Assembly: GCF_033807575.1 (NCBI RefSeq)
Contig: NC_084723.1
Coordinates: 5,709,247 to 5,773,246, forward strand
Length of the DNA stretch: 64,000 bases
Source of the DNA: Cydia pomonella
Lineage: Eukaryota > Arthropoda > Insecta > Lepidoptera > Tortricidae
Reading direction: 5' to 3'
Positions 11,628 to 23,668 of the stretch are shown piece by piece. Each line of letters starts with the position of its first letter. Position 1 is the first letter of the stretch. The notes below the pieces were generated by a model, which made no database searches, was not told the origin of the DNA, and saw only the letters and a program-made list of their open reading frames with translations. A program made the position numbers and the translations under genes.

Positions 11628-14600
11628 ATGTCGGACATATCTAGTAGTACCATATTACCTAGTAACATTTACGAGGAAGAACTAAATGATGAAACCACTA
11701 TAGATATGTCGTATAAAAGCTTGGACACCATACCAAATATTAATGCGAAGTCTGTATGCGTGAGTACTAAGTATAATATTCTAGCCATTTAAAAGAGAAA
11801 ACTGCATTGTTTACTGTTTTCGTTCTTATTCCAGGTGCTTTATCTACAAAACAACAACATTTCAACACTTCCTGATGATTTCTTTCCATCTCTACCGAGT
11901 CTCATGTGGCTGGACATGAGAAATAATAAACTAACTGAAATTCCTAAAACTATTCAGGAGCATCCTTGCCTATCCCACCTATTACTTCAAAATAATTGCT
12001 TAACTTCATTACCCAACGAATTAGGAACGTTAGTTAACTTAAAATTACTGCAATTGAACGGAAATCCTCTTACATACCCACCTGAAGAAATATTACAAGC
12101 CGGCACTTCAAAAATAATGTCTTATTTACACAACAAATATATGGACGCCATATTCACTCATTCCCAGTCAGAATTGTCCGAAGATACCGCTAGCACAAGC
12201 GGTGTTTTCCCTGAAAGCATTTTCAGCCAAAAAGTTCGTAGTTACAATTCGGTCATTGATCAAGCCCAGTTAGTAAAAAGCAAAACGTTGTCTGTGAAAT
12301 TCAACGACAAGGAGGATGCTTCGGAAACGGAAGAATACTATTCGAAATTTAAAGGGAAAAAATGCCCAAGGTTGGCAGAGAGTCGTATTAGTTTCCCGCC
12401 AAAACAGAGCGCCAAGTATCTTCGGCCGTTGTACGCGCCAAGTAAGCAGGAACAAGATGCCAAGATGAAGAGGAGTTATTTGAAAGAGATGGCCCTAAAG
12501 AAACATAAAGATTTTCTTGCGACCAGTGACAAGATTTTACAACAAAGAAAGTAATGTCCTCTATTTTCATCTCATTACTTTTTATTTTTCACTTCGACCA
12601 AATATATTCAAATTATAAGGCCTATTCACTAGACGCCAACGCTCGGGAGACGCAAGTGTGGGGTGGACCCTAATTGTACACAGATATAATGTTAAAGTAA
12701 CTCTTTAACTAATTAGCCCCATTATTAATTTATTCCAGGAACGCGGAGCTCCTACGCCAGTGGCAGCGTAACTACCGCGACTGTAAACAACTGGTCAGCG
12801 GCACTCACAACCCCAGTTTCCCCTACGACGTCAGCCCGGAGTACATGACGCTGCTCTCTCGGGAGGATATTGAGAAAGACTTGCCCGATAAATATAGGAA
12901 GAAGATTGCGCGCAGGTCTGTATCTGAAAGTTAACATCATCATCATACCTCCCTTATATCACAGATCATAGAGGTAATACTAGTACAGATACCCAATTCC
13001 ATTCTAAAAAAGCGCACCGTCCTAAGTATCCAATACCTGTAGGCTAAATTTTAGTTCACAGTAACGCAACAGATGGCGCACGGAGCTAGCAAAACTCTTA
13101 ACTCCTTATATATAAAACAGCCTCCTAGACTAGTCAGTAGTAATAGCCATGCCTACGAAGCAGGAAGTCCCGGGTTTGAATCCTGGTAAGTTGATTGTGT
13201 GTTTATTGCAGATATTTGCTGAGTTATGGATATTTTCTATGTATACAAGTATTTATATAAAAAAGTATCGTCGTCTTGTACCCACAACACAACTCTTATT
13301 GAGCTTACTGTGGGATTAGGTCAGTTTGTGTAAAATTATCCTATAAGCGCGGACTTCTGGCCGAAGGGTGTGGTGTTTCGGCAGTTCCGGGGCAACCTGC
13401 CGAATCTTACGCCAAGTCAGACGACGCTACGGAGCCACGCTGTTACGTCGTCGCCCAAATCTAATGTTTAAATTGTATTTGTTATTATTTGTTTTATCTC
13501 GTATCTCTGTATTTTTTTTTATATGTTTTGTAGTTCGCAGTGCCTTAGTAGTAATACTGTAATGCCGTGTAACTAATTTGAATAATAAAATAACAAATAA
13601 TATAAATAAATAAATAATATTTATTTATTTATACCCCGTTAATCAATGGTTACTCCATTGAAACAAGCGTTGGCAAAAATATTTTCCGTGGTTTTGCCAT
13701 TTGTGCCTAACTTATGTCAAAAATGCTTTTTGTAGTAGGTATGTACAGTCGTCATCAGATATATCGGAGCGGCCAAGGCGCTCACAACTATCTCAACACG
13801 CCTCTATTGTTCAGACGCTAGAGTGCGTGTTCAGCTTCAGATATTTTTGGTCTCGTGCGCTCCCATATATCTGATGGCGACTGTACACTTGTACAGTCGA
13901 GTTGATAAATATGAAGATTAAGGTGGAGAAATGTATATTTTTTCTACACATTTATGAACTCGACTATACTTGCAGGTGTACAATGTAAGTTTTGATATCA
14001 TATGTAGGTACTTACATCATTTTCATCACGCTAACCAATACAGATATTAAAATTTGAAGACTCTCTAAGATAAATGTGCTCTAACGTATTCGCCATCATA
14101 CCATTTGAAGTCTGACTTTTTTTCCAAATATTAGTGTGCCCCAAAGCGAGGATGACGCCACTGTTCCGCATAGGTAGTCAATAAAGTAACTTCCTTTGAA
14201 TCTTTATTTTACCAGTCTGAAACCTCTAACCATGTTCACAGGTCCAAACCAACGATCCCCAGAAAAGGCACCAGCGACGTCCATCTTGCGCTAAGAATCA
14301 AGCAGTTGTTCGACAATCTCGAGTCTATAGACCTCAACGGGGGGTCCATGACGCCTAGAACTGAACAGAAGGTGCTGCTCAACGAGATACAGAAGGTTAG
14401 TTGAAAATGAAATAAATCTATTTCATAAATATTAGGTACACATATGACAACAAGGTTGGGTCTTCCTAGTAGGTAAGAAATACCTGTGTCAGGAAGTCCC
14501 GCTCCTCCATAATAAACAGTGGTTGTTTGTAACAATTGTAACTATTTAATTACTTATCTATAACTTAAAAACTAGAAGTACTTATTACTCATTGCGACGA

Positions 14601-15470
14601 CAGAGCAGTTGTAGTAATATTAGCCTTACGTCATAAATACTATAAATAGGAACCTGTATAGTTGGGAGCGTCTGTGTGTGCGTTGTTTTAAACAATAACC
14701 TGGCGCTAAGAAGCAGTTGTTCGGTTAAATCGAGCCTATATTAAATCTCAACATATATTATGTGTGCCTCAACGGAAGGTCCATCACGCTTAGAACTGAG
14801 CAGAAGGGGTTGCTCAACGAGATATAGGTTTTTCGTTTTTTATATTTTCACTAATTATACTCGCAGTTTCTCTCGCGTGTGATTAAATCTGTCATTATAT
14901 TTTCTTTCACTCCTCTTAACCTCTTATGGGGTGGACTTTCTAAATTATCCCTAGGATTTACGCTATGCCTTTTTTTGTCAAAATCGTTTCTGTTGCGCCA
15001 TCTACTTTATCTGACAGATCCTAAGTTAGTTTGACTTGACTTGAGTGATCTGTCGATACCCCCCGTCAGGGGGGTATGAGGGGCCGCTACCGCACAATGG
15101 CTGCGGCGGCTGTCGCGGGTCGCTTCCCCACCGACTGGTGGGGTGGTCTGATGGCCGTCATTTTGGGGACGGTGTGGGCAGCTGGGCCTAAGTTAGTTTA
15201 CATTAAAAGAGCGAGTTAGGGGCCCACCCCACTGATGACCAGTTTGCCGGACGATATCGGCCTGTCAGTTATTGCAAAAGCTGACAATTGCGAATAACTG
15301 ACAGGCCGATATCGTCCGGTCCGGCGAACTGGTAATCAGTGGGCCCCTTTAGAAACTATTTTTTACAGTTGCTTTAGTTTCTTCATTCTGATGTGTTGCA
15401 GATCACGGAAATAAAACAAAAGCTGATGGAGCTGTCCGGCGCGAACGGGAGATCTGTTGAAGCAGATTGA
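11628..15470 (+). CDS. LRRC27-like leucine-rich repeat protein, five exons
   Basis: Exons: 11628-11759, 11835-12550, 12739-12915, 14242-14395, 15402-15470; total 415 residues plus TGA. The start at 11628 (MSDISSSTIL) is the ATG nearest the LRR domain; a longer reading from 11586 lies in AT-rich leader. The N-terminal half is a short run of leucine-rich repeats with LYLQNNNISTLPDDFF, LMWLDMRNNKLTEIP and LLQLNGNPLTYPPEEILQ, arranged as in vertebrate LRRC27 (repeats, then NPL..PP, then a helical segment near the bilayer-free C-terminus). The C-terminal half is basic and probably coiled coil (LKEMALKKHKDF, LLRQWQRNYRDCKQL, ITEIKQKLMEL). No signal peptide or membrane span. The exon 3 donor is the weak AG|GTCTGT, needed by phase. 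Function of LRRC27 is poorly known; similarity suggests family membership, not a role. Confidence 0.8.
13140..13340 (+). mobile_element. SINE remnant in LRRC27-like intron 3
   Basis: Contains a tRNA-type box B (GGGTTTGAATCCTGG) and the body GTACCCACAACACAACTC..GAGCTTACTGTGGGA. The body is shared, in reverse, with 29405-29480. Box A is degraded. Confidence 0.65.
14700..14827 (+). pseudogene. Decayed duplicate of LRRC27-like exon 4
   Basis: Lies in intron 4, about 305 bp after the end of exon 4. It matches exon 4 along most of its length: GCTAAGAAGCAGTTGTTC, then CGAGCCTATA, CCTCAACGGAAGGTCCAT, TTAGAACTGAGCAGAAGG and TGCTCAACGAGATA. There is an insertion of about 24 bp in the middle and several substitutions and small gaps that break the frame. 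The boundary GATATAGGTTTTT weakens the original donor. It is therefore a non-functional direct copy. Confidence 0.85.
15219..15347. mobile_element. Palindromic MITE in LRRC27-like intron 4
   Basis: Arms GGGGCCCACCCCACTGATGA..CCGGACGATATCGGCCTGTC and GACAGGCCGATATCGTCCGG..GGTAATCAGTGGGCCCC form a near-perfect hairpin. Confidence 0.8.
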
Positions 15471-15970
15471 AACTTAAATATATGTGTTAAGGTCTACATT
15501 TCCATCACCGAAGACGCTTACGACCTCCATCTCATACATGCACCTCATTGGCCGAGTGATGGCGTTACGTGATTTTAAACTTTTAGGTTCGGATGAAAAA
15601 GGCTAGACACAAAACCTACTTAAGGAGATTTTTTGACTGATCAGTGATGACATAAAAAAATATAACTATATTCTGGCAAACCCAATTTGTCAGTAGAATA
15701 AGGCGATGGTTCAAATTTTGTATAGGAGTACAACCATTCGCTACAATTTTTTTAATTTGCCGCTTTTTTCTACTGACGGAAATGGCTTGCCAAACTATAA
15801 CTGCATACAACTACCTACATAAGCTACGCCAGCAAACCACTTAAGATTTGCCGTAGTAGAAAGATAATTTTAATTAATTCAGTATCATACAACTTAATGC
15901 TTGTAGGAGGACAAGCTTATAAACAGAACAATTTATAGACTTTTTTTGTATACCCTGTTACCCTGAGATA

Positions 15971-15976
15971 AATAAA
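15971..15976 (+). terminator. Candidate polyadenylation signal of the LRRC27-like gene
   Basis: AATAAA, 501 bp after the TGA stop, in AT-rich sequence. It is the first perfect hexamer I noticed downstream; usage is unproven. Confidence 0.4.
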
Positions 15977-16937
15977 ACGAATTATTATATTGTAAATGTT
16001 TATTTCTGATTATTCTTTAGATGGCCGGCACCATTACATACAAAAACAATGATATAGGACGCTTACACAAGCTATCATGGATACGCAAAGCTTGGCATTT
16101 ATGTTTAGGTCCAGTTGCACAAAATCTCATTACATTTAATGTCTCCATTGCAAAGAGAATTGATCGTAATAGAGAAGTAAACTCTTAAGAAAAATAACGT
16201 GCTCCTTATTTTGACATCCAAAACAGTGGGCGCTGTACTGCGCCATATGTTTTGCGGTCACTGAATCGTCAACGTCAACTTTTGACAATCAGAGTTATCG
16301 CAAAATGTATGGAGCTGTACAGCGCCATCTCGTTTCCCTGTCAAATGCGAAGCAAAAAAAAACAATGTATCTTTGCCTATAGGGACCGTGCGCGTTGGAG
16401 GGTCTGAATCGGAAACATAAACATTAGACACTTCACGCCAACGCAAGCAATAAAAGAGTTAAAAAGAGACTCACTTATATAGCTTTCATGAAACGGTCCA
16501 CTAAACATAATGAGCGTTTACGCAACATAAATTATAGTCTGTCAAACAACTTTGTCAGTAGAAAAAGGCGCCAAATTAAAATTTTCTATAGGGCGATAAC
16601 CCTTTACGCTTATTTTTTTTATTTGCCGCTTTTTTCTACTGACGGAAGTGAAAAAGGTCGACCAGAAACTCAAAATATAGGTACTTCAAAATTTTATAAA
16701 GCATTAAGCTGAGTACAGTCTAAATAATAAATTATATTAATTAAAACAACTTGTAGACACAATTTAAATACTAACGATAAATAAAACGAGACAATTCTGA
16801 TTCTGATACATATTTCAAAATTGCTAACTATAGTAACCATTGACATATATCTAAGGATGGGCTTTACGAGCACATACAATGGTGGTGGTTCAGTGGTGTC
16901 AGTCATAGAGTATGATGAATAGTAGGGTATATTGATT

Positions 16938-17077
16938 GGTGTCACTCACAAATTCGAGCCAATCGTACAGTCTAACGCAACTAGTTTCAACCAATCGCGC
17001 GCATGATGCGATCTTATCAACCAATCGCGATGTGGCGTTAGACTGCACGATTGGCTCGAATTTGTGTGCGTGACACC
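16938..17077. mobile_element. Palindromic MITE
   Basis: Arms GGTGTCACTCACAAATTCGA and TCGAATTTGTGTGCGTGACA, with inner pairs GCCAATCGTACAGTCTAACG and CGTTAGACTGCACGATTGGC. Confidence 0.8.
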
Positions 17078-17169
17078 GCTGTACTGGCCTCATTCTTATT
17101 GTCCGTAAGGCCCGTCCTTAGATAGATGTCAATGATAGAAACTAGTTTATAACTACAGGCATTTTTATT

Positions 17170-17366
17170 TAACCTTTTTGACGCCAATGACGGATATATC
17201 CGCACCGTAGGCGTAGGACCAATGCCGAAGACGGATTAATCGGACACAGACCACAAAGTAACAAAGACCCACGTGTATATACATAGTCCAATTTCAGTTT
17301 AGACACTTCGGTGACGTGGCGTCCGAGTGACAGCTTTTGTGTTTGACACGGCGTCGAAAAGGTTAA
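17170..17366. mobile_element. Short inverted-end repeat
   Basis: Ends TAACCTTTTTGACGCCAATG and CACGGCGTCGAAAAGGTTA are inverted and imperfect. No coding frame. Confidence 0.55.
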
Positions 17367-17658
17367 TTATAAAATGAATGTCAAACGCTAGACGTTTCCG
17401 GAATATTGACTTATCTTATATATAACAGTTCCGATTCGTTCCGTTCCGTTCCGAAACGATTCCGCTATCGCCATACATTTGGCCTTTGATCTATTAGGTG
17501 GCGCCACTACTGAACATATTTAACACATATCAGTGAAATAATAAAGATCAAAGTCAAATAGCGTTCTAAAAGTTTTAATCATTTACTTAACAATTTAACA
17601 AAGTGTTAACGTGGCACCATAAACCTCGAAAATTCATGAGAATATCTCATTGCAAAGT

Positions 17659-17789
17659 CTATGGCGCATGACACACTGCATTCGGTTCGCACGTCGAACG
17701 ACGTGCGAGCGGGATGTCACTATAATACGTTGGTCTCGCTCAAACTTCGGAGCGACGTGCGAACCGATGCAGTGTGCCACGCGCCTATG
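17659..17789. mobile_element. Palindromic MITE
   Basis: Arms CTATGGCGCATGACACACTG..GGTTCGCACGTCG and CGACGTGCGAACCGATGCAG..CGCGCCTATGG. Confidence 0.75.
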
Positions 17790-20700
17790 GAGAGGCAGAG
17801 CTAGCTTGGTCTGACTTTAAGGGCCACTTGCACCAATCACTAACCAAGGGTTAACCGGTTAAACCTGGAGTTACTATGGTTACCACTATTTGACACTGGA
17901 CATGAACGACTAAGTTTGTTTTAAGCCTTTGAACGCCAGACGGCAAATGAATATGCCGTGCCCCGGACGCCAGGTGATCGCGATTATTCAAACGAAATTG
18001 AACTTTACGGAGTACCGTATAAGTCCCTATTACATGGCGAAGCTGACGGCGGTGGCCGTCGTTGGCGTTCCACAGCCGTCTGTGGCGGTCAAATGGTTAC
18101 AGACAGTGTTTTATTTAACAATAGTTATTTTAGTTATTTTACGGCAGCGACTTGAGGGACGTGTTTTATTTATAATGCCTTTACTTTAAGTTTATTTTTA
18201 GTCTTTATTATTATTAAGATTATTTATAGTTTATTGTTAAAATTCTGTGAAATCTCGTTGAAATAAATAAAAATTTAACTTTTTTAACTTTTAGTTATGG
18301 TGAGGGTAAAATATTTACCTAGATTTCTCTCTTGGATCACAAACGCAAAACGACCACTATTTTTATACATTCTTACACTCATCACACTTGTAATCATTAC
18401 TGCTTACTTAATACATACATCAATATAACCACGATTATGTACATAGATATACAACGTGTCCCTAACCTATAGACAAATCTTAAACGTGCGTATGGAAAAA
18501 TGAATTAGTACTATACAAAGTTGTACCTCTACTTGAAAACCACAATATAAATAAATGTTTGACGGAAAAAAACTCACGAGTTGTTTAAAGATACAGTAAG
18601 TAAAAGAGCATTTCATGTTATGCAACCTAATAAATTAACGTAGTAAAAGTAATATATTGTGAACTGTGTAACAATTGTGTGCAATTATTATTATTAAGTA
18701 GGTATAATTTATTACAAAATTAAGATTATTTCCTATTTATTGAAATGAAAATATTCATAAAGCATTCTGATTAGTTAACTCGACAGGGGTCTAAACTTAA
18801 TTTGTCCAGAGGCTAAGGTCACGGTGTATAACAAAATTTAATTATATACAATTAAACATCAAGTAGGATATCCTGATTACACATACACGAACAATGTTAG
18901 TCGTTATTCACCGGTATAATTTTTTTTTAACATTATCATCCAAGTTTTTTAACATACAAACTTCCAGTCGCTATCATAATCTTAAGACTATTTCTTGCAT
19001 AATTTATTGAAAATGTTACAACTACAATATTTCTGTTTTATCTCAGAAGTTTATCCAAATAACTTCAATTTGTGAACTTTCAAACTAGCCTCCTTTGGTA
19101 CGATCTTCGTGTTTCAAAGTCACAAACTGAAGTCAACCCTATAATTGTAATAATAAAGTCAAAAATTCCAAACATTCAAATATCACATCACAAAGACTAC
19201 GTCCCGCGTGGTGCTCATTGCTCAGTCATTTGCTTCAGTCTTTCTTGCCGAAATCGCGAGCCGAAGGCATATTAAGTCAGTCGTCTCAGTGAAGGATCCA
19301 TCTCTTTCGCGCTTAATATACCAGAAAGATGCGTTTTTCTTGACGATAATCTTACAAAAAATTCAACTTGACAACTATTTAATAATAGAGTTCTGCTAGT
19401 GACTCAAAATTATTTTCGTTGTCTTGATTTTTGTTCTCAAAAATGTGACGGAGTGTAGCCTTTTGTATGAGATTTTTTTTTTAATAAATAAATTATAATC
19501 TAGAAAGATATGCAATAGCACTCGATTTTTTATTTATTTCATAGAAGACACAAATACAAGCGGTCAGAAACAAGACAACGAAAATAATGTTGACCCTAGT
19601 GCCTCCGCTGTGTTGCACGGTCGCGGGTACCGTCGCGGGTAAAATCCGCCGCAAGCGTCCGCGTTAGCGTTGCTCTTACTATTATTCAATAGGCGTTCAC
19701 CCGGGCAAGACCGCAGAGGCACTTAGGGTTCCAGAACATTATACGTTGAAACGAGACACTCCGTAACGAGGAATATGTCGAGCAGTTTTCTTCAAAAACG
19801 TGACCCGTTTTAGACCTCTTCTAGTTCATACGAAGCCATATATGGCATAAAATGTAACTCTATTGACAGCTAATAAAGTTCAAATTTAAACAAATAACGT
19901 TATATGACATGCACGTCTTAGTTTAACGGAAGTTTTATTAGTTACAAAACGAATCGATTATTATTGTTGTCAGGTCGCGATCTCATGACTAGCTTCCTGC
20001 CTTCATTATTTACATTATATTTAGAGAGACACTACATTAGCGTCTTCCAAGCGTCGACGTCTAGTCAACTCTATGACTGCTGCTCGACGCAACGTAGGCG
20101 CAACTGCGCAGCGACATCATTTTACATAGCGCTGACTATAGATGGCGACGCTCAAGAAACTAGTGTGGGGTCTGTCTAAATCAAACTACAATATACCTAA
20201 CGGGCATTGATATTTTCCGCAAGTGATTTTTTCTTGAGTAAGCTCTGTTTTTATATACCAGACACTAAAATTGAAGTTCAATTAAACAATTTTATTACTC
20301 ATTCTGTCCAATCTAACTGTCATTTAAGTACAAAACTGGGCAAATTGGGCATGTCTTGGTATTATCTAGATCCGATAATAGTGGCTATAGTGAAAAGGGG
20401 TATATTTATAAGTCTCGCGCGGCTCAGGTAAAAAAGGATACAAGTGTTATAACTTATACCCCTTTTCACTAGAACCACAGTTTAACCCACATTCTCCGGT
20501 GTTATAATACATTTTTTTTTATATAGTAACTAGTTGACAATATATCGAATAATTATAAAAAAAATCCAGATTTTTTTTTACTTTTTGTCTTATCTGGGTT
20601 AATACACATCATTAAAAGTTGTATAAATATATATACCTAGAAGTTTTCGTGTCAAAAATGAGTGCTTGACAAAATCTAGCTATGATATTATGTGGAGGGG

Positions 20701-20989
20701 TTAAACGTCAACGGAATAAAATAATTGCGCTTACTAAACATTTTTAAATAAAATCGACTATAAAAGCTCTTATTGCTAAGTTTAAAATGTGATTACAGTA
20801 TGTTACAAGAAAATTATTTAATCATTATTTAGTATAAAATAGCAAGTTTGATATGGACATTAGATTGTAGTATTGGCTCTTATATTTTATTTGTTATGCC
20901 TGGGCCACACTGACGGGAAACGCCGTTGATTATCGCGATAATCCCAGTGTGGCCGTCTGAAAAGTGTCCATTATCGCGACATTCTATCC

Positions 20990-21125
20990 TATTCCCAGTC
21001 CACTACAACTTGGATCTTTTTAAATCGAGAGTGAATAGACATCTTTTAGGCAAGCATGTTCCATCCTAGACTGCATCGGCCATCATCAGGTGAGATTGTG
21101 GGCAAATGCTTACCATTACCAGTTA
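20990..21125 (+). mobile_element. LINE 3' fragment (FKSRVNRHLLGKHVPS)
   Basis: The plus strand encodes LFKSRVNRHLLGKHVPS and a stop, a C-terminal signature of lepidopteran LINE ORF2, then GTGAGATTGTGGGCAAATGC. Nothing else of the element is present. Confidence 0.5.
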
Positions 21126-21355
21126 GTGTGTCCCCGGCATTAGAATTTATCTGACAATTTGTTTTCATTAAAGAAAGGATGATAATACATAAGTCACACC
21201 AACGTAGCCGCCGCCATACAATGTCTGTTACGCTCTCATTTTAAAATTCATGTCTACAAAGAAATTAGAGCGATTAGAAGTTTTACACAAGAATCTTCTA
21301 TGGGCCGTTTTCTTTATGTAATAATTTTTAACAACGAAAACTAGTACCAGACATA

Positions 21356-22002
21356 TACACCGTGTTTTTTATATCCGTTTATTTCAAGAGTGCATTCCGT
21401 AGCTTAAATTAAGTAACTTTCTCAAAGACACCGGTATTCTAATTAGTTAACTCCATTTCATATTTTTATCTGATAAGGCCCTTACAAGCGTGTATACTTG
21501 CCTTACATATTGGTCAGTGTTTAGTACGAGTTTATACATTTGTTGCTAAATGTAAGCACTATCTCGGATGATCGCTGTTCGAAATGACATTGATATTGTT
21601 TGGTGGAATTAAATGTCATGCCCGTGTTACAACGCTTTATGTAATATTTAATTACGGCCTGATCTAAGGTGGCCAAAAAATACGTGCATTCCCGTTGCAA
21701 GGGAGTTTTTCGGCTTATACTGAGCAACTTTTACTATGGGACCACCCCCGAAATAGCGAAAAATTTTTTTACCTTCCCATAGAAAATGGACCAGCTAAAT
21801 GTATGAAACAGCCAGAATTTTTTTTCGCGACTTCGGTGTTGGTCCCATAGTAAAAGTTGCTCAGTATAAGCCGAAAAACTCTCTGGCAACGGGAATGCAT
21901 ATATTTCTTGGCAACCTTGTATATATATTTTTTTAAATATGAACTATGCCATTTAGTTTACTTACACGTACTTACCGATACTCTGAATTTAAACACGGTG
22001 TA
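21356..22002. mobile_element. TACACCGTGTTT element containing a nested palindrome
   Basis: Left end ATACACCGTGTTTTTTATAT, right end AAACACGGTGTATATATG. It shares GTTCGAAATGACATTGATA with the family. A 215-bp palindrome (21685-21899) sits inside it, so a second element inserted later. Confidence 0.75.
21685..21899. mobile_element. Palindromic MITE
   Basis: Arms TGCATTCCCGTTGCAAGGGA..CAACTTTTACTATGGGACC and GGTCCCATAGTAAAAGTTG..CTGGCAACGGGAATGCA pair almost completely. Inserted in the element at 21356-22002. Confidence 0.8.
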
Positions 22003-23385
22003 TATATGTTACGTAAACATTCATGCCAAGTTTCATGTAGGTGATTTAAACATGAAAGAGTAACATGGATTGCATGGGAGAGGTTTTTTTTTGGCGACGG
22101 TTTCGTTTGATTTTACAAAAATCCGTTTAAAAGATCACATGGAAAATTACATATATATATTCTATAGGTAGACACGTAAACTATTTAGGAGACATACCGA
22201 CAGGTCAGATTTTCACAAACCGGTGGATGATACTGAAACAATGAGACAATTTGATAGTTAGTATCATTCAATTTAAAATTTCTCTTGACAGTTTCCACGT
22301 CAATTCAATTTAAAATGTTTGTGAAAAGTGTCGATATAACTATCGACTAATCTCCCTGTCAATAGAAAATGATGGAAAAAAGTAGGTAAGTTTTTCAAAC
22401 AGTAACTTATTCTACTTTTCCGCATTACGTTTAAATTTACTGATTATCTCGGTACGCATTATTTTTGACCTGGCGAAAGCCATTAATACTGTCTCACTTA
22501 TCTTATTCATGAATACCGATATGCGGACCTGCATTTTAAAAGGTAAATAAGTATTTGATAAACATAAGCTATAATGGTTGATGTGAAAGGCTATAATTAA
22601 CAAGGATTGCAATAATAAATCCTTCGGTGCATCGCAAGGTAGGATTCTCGGGCCGACGCTTTTCCTCTTATATAAGCCTCGGTTTACCACAAGGCAGAGA
22701 TCTCGGGCCGCTTTTGTTCATGTTTTATACACTAACGCCACCGCCACTGTCGCCGCCGTTCTGTAGAACCGCAGCACGTATGGGCTTGTATATGTAACCC
22801 GAAGGCCGCAGCACATACCTGGGTTAAAGCATTTGTAGGGTGAGTTAAGCTTATGTGTCTTTCTGTGAACATAATAAAATCAATGTTCTTTAAGGGGCTC
22901 CCTGCGGTATTCATCGTTTTGACTAGTTTTGAGTCGTTACTCCTACATTTGCACTATAGATAGAATTTTAAAACAAACGACTATCGGTTCTTCAATCTTT
23001 TATCTCCATTCTGGTCTGCCGCGGATTTTGAAAGAAATGAACACTTATTATTTTATTTTATTCTTTAAAAACATTGTCTAAAAAACACTTTTTTCGTTAC
23101 TCGATTGCTGTAAAGGATTTTACATGTAAAAAATCTACACATTTGGGTTCGTCTTCAGTCAGAATACCAGTTTTTTGGCCTAACATTGTTCAAATTTGAT
23201 GCGAAATATCTCGAAGACAGTGAATTTTGAAGTAAATATGGGGATACTATATTGCTTACAGCCGTTGCTGTTAATATATAAGCTACAAAAAACATTAGAA
23301 AACTCAGAGATTCAGATCGAACCTTTCAGAAATGACCTCCTTACAGAAATGTTTTTTTCATCAGACCCATATAGGCATTCAAAGT

Positions 23386-23391
23386 TTTATT
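23386..23391 (-). terminator. Candidate polyadenylation signal of OGA
   Basis: AATAAA on the minus strand, about 280 bp beyond the OGA stop codon. A plausible 3' end, not proven. Confidence 0.35.
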
Positions 23392-23481
23392 TTTATTTTA
23401 TAAAACTTGTATGACGAAAGCCTAAAATGTACCCTATATATTGAAAACCGTGTGAGGTGTGGTGTGCAATAAAGAACATTT

Positions 23482-23548
23482 ACGCAGGTTACTCGGTGCT
23501 AGGAGCTTGTTGAAGAACTGGAGAAGGTAGTGGTCGGTCGGTGCACCA
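23482..23548 (-). pseudogene. Decayed partial copy of OGA exon 22 in the 3' flank
   Basis: Two blocks match the terminal exon. ACTCGGTGCTAG matches the stop region ACTCGGCGCTAG, and GAGCTTGTTGAAGAACTGG plus GGTAGTGGTCGGTC matches GAGCTTGCTGTAGAACTGG plus GGTAGTGGTCGGTC. The middle of the exon is deleted in the copy. It lies about 120 bp past the stop codon, probably inside the 3' UTR. Confidence 0.8.
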
Positions 23549-23668
23549 CAGCTGGTATTTTTGACCCGATAGTTTTCCTTTTAGCTTCTATCGGAGTCCC
23601 ACAAGGTCTTTCTGCTTTGTGTATTTAGTCCATAGAACCCACCTATGCCTGACGCGGGCCACTCGGCG

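Larger units (their letters stand above)
15471..23385. other. Gene-free spacer with scattered MITEs
   Basis: Between the LRRC27-like gene and the OGA 3' end. Open frames here are under 90 residues, AT-driven and without recognisable domains. It holds MITEs, LINE scraps and AT-rich sequence; I see no further gene. Confidence 0.6.

Noticed and set aside
17929..18189. An 86-codon plus-strand frame in the 15.5-23.4 kb spacer
   Set aside because: Overlaps an alternative frame of similar length, has repetitive GGCGGTGG-type sequence and no family resemblance.
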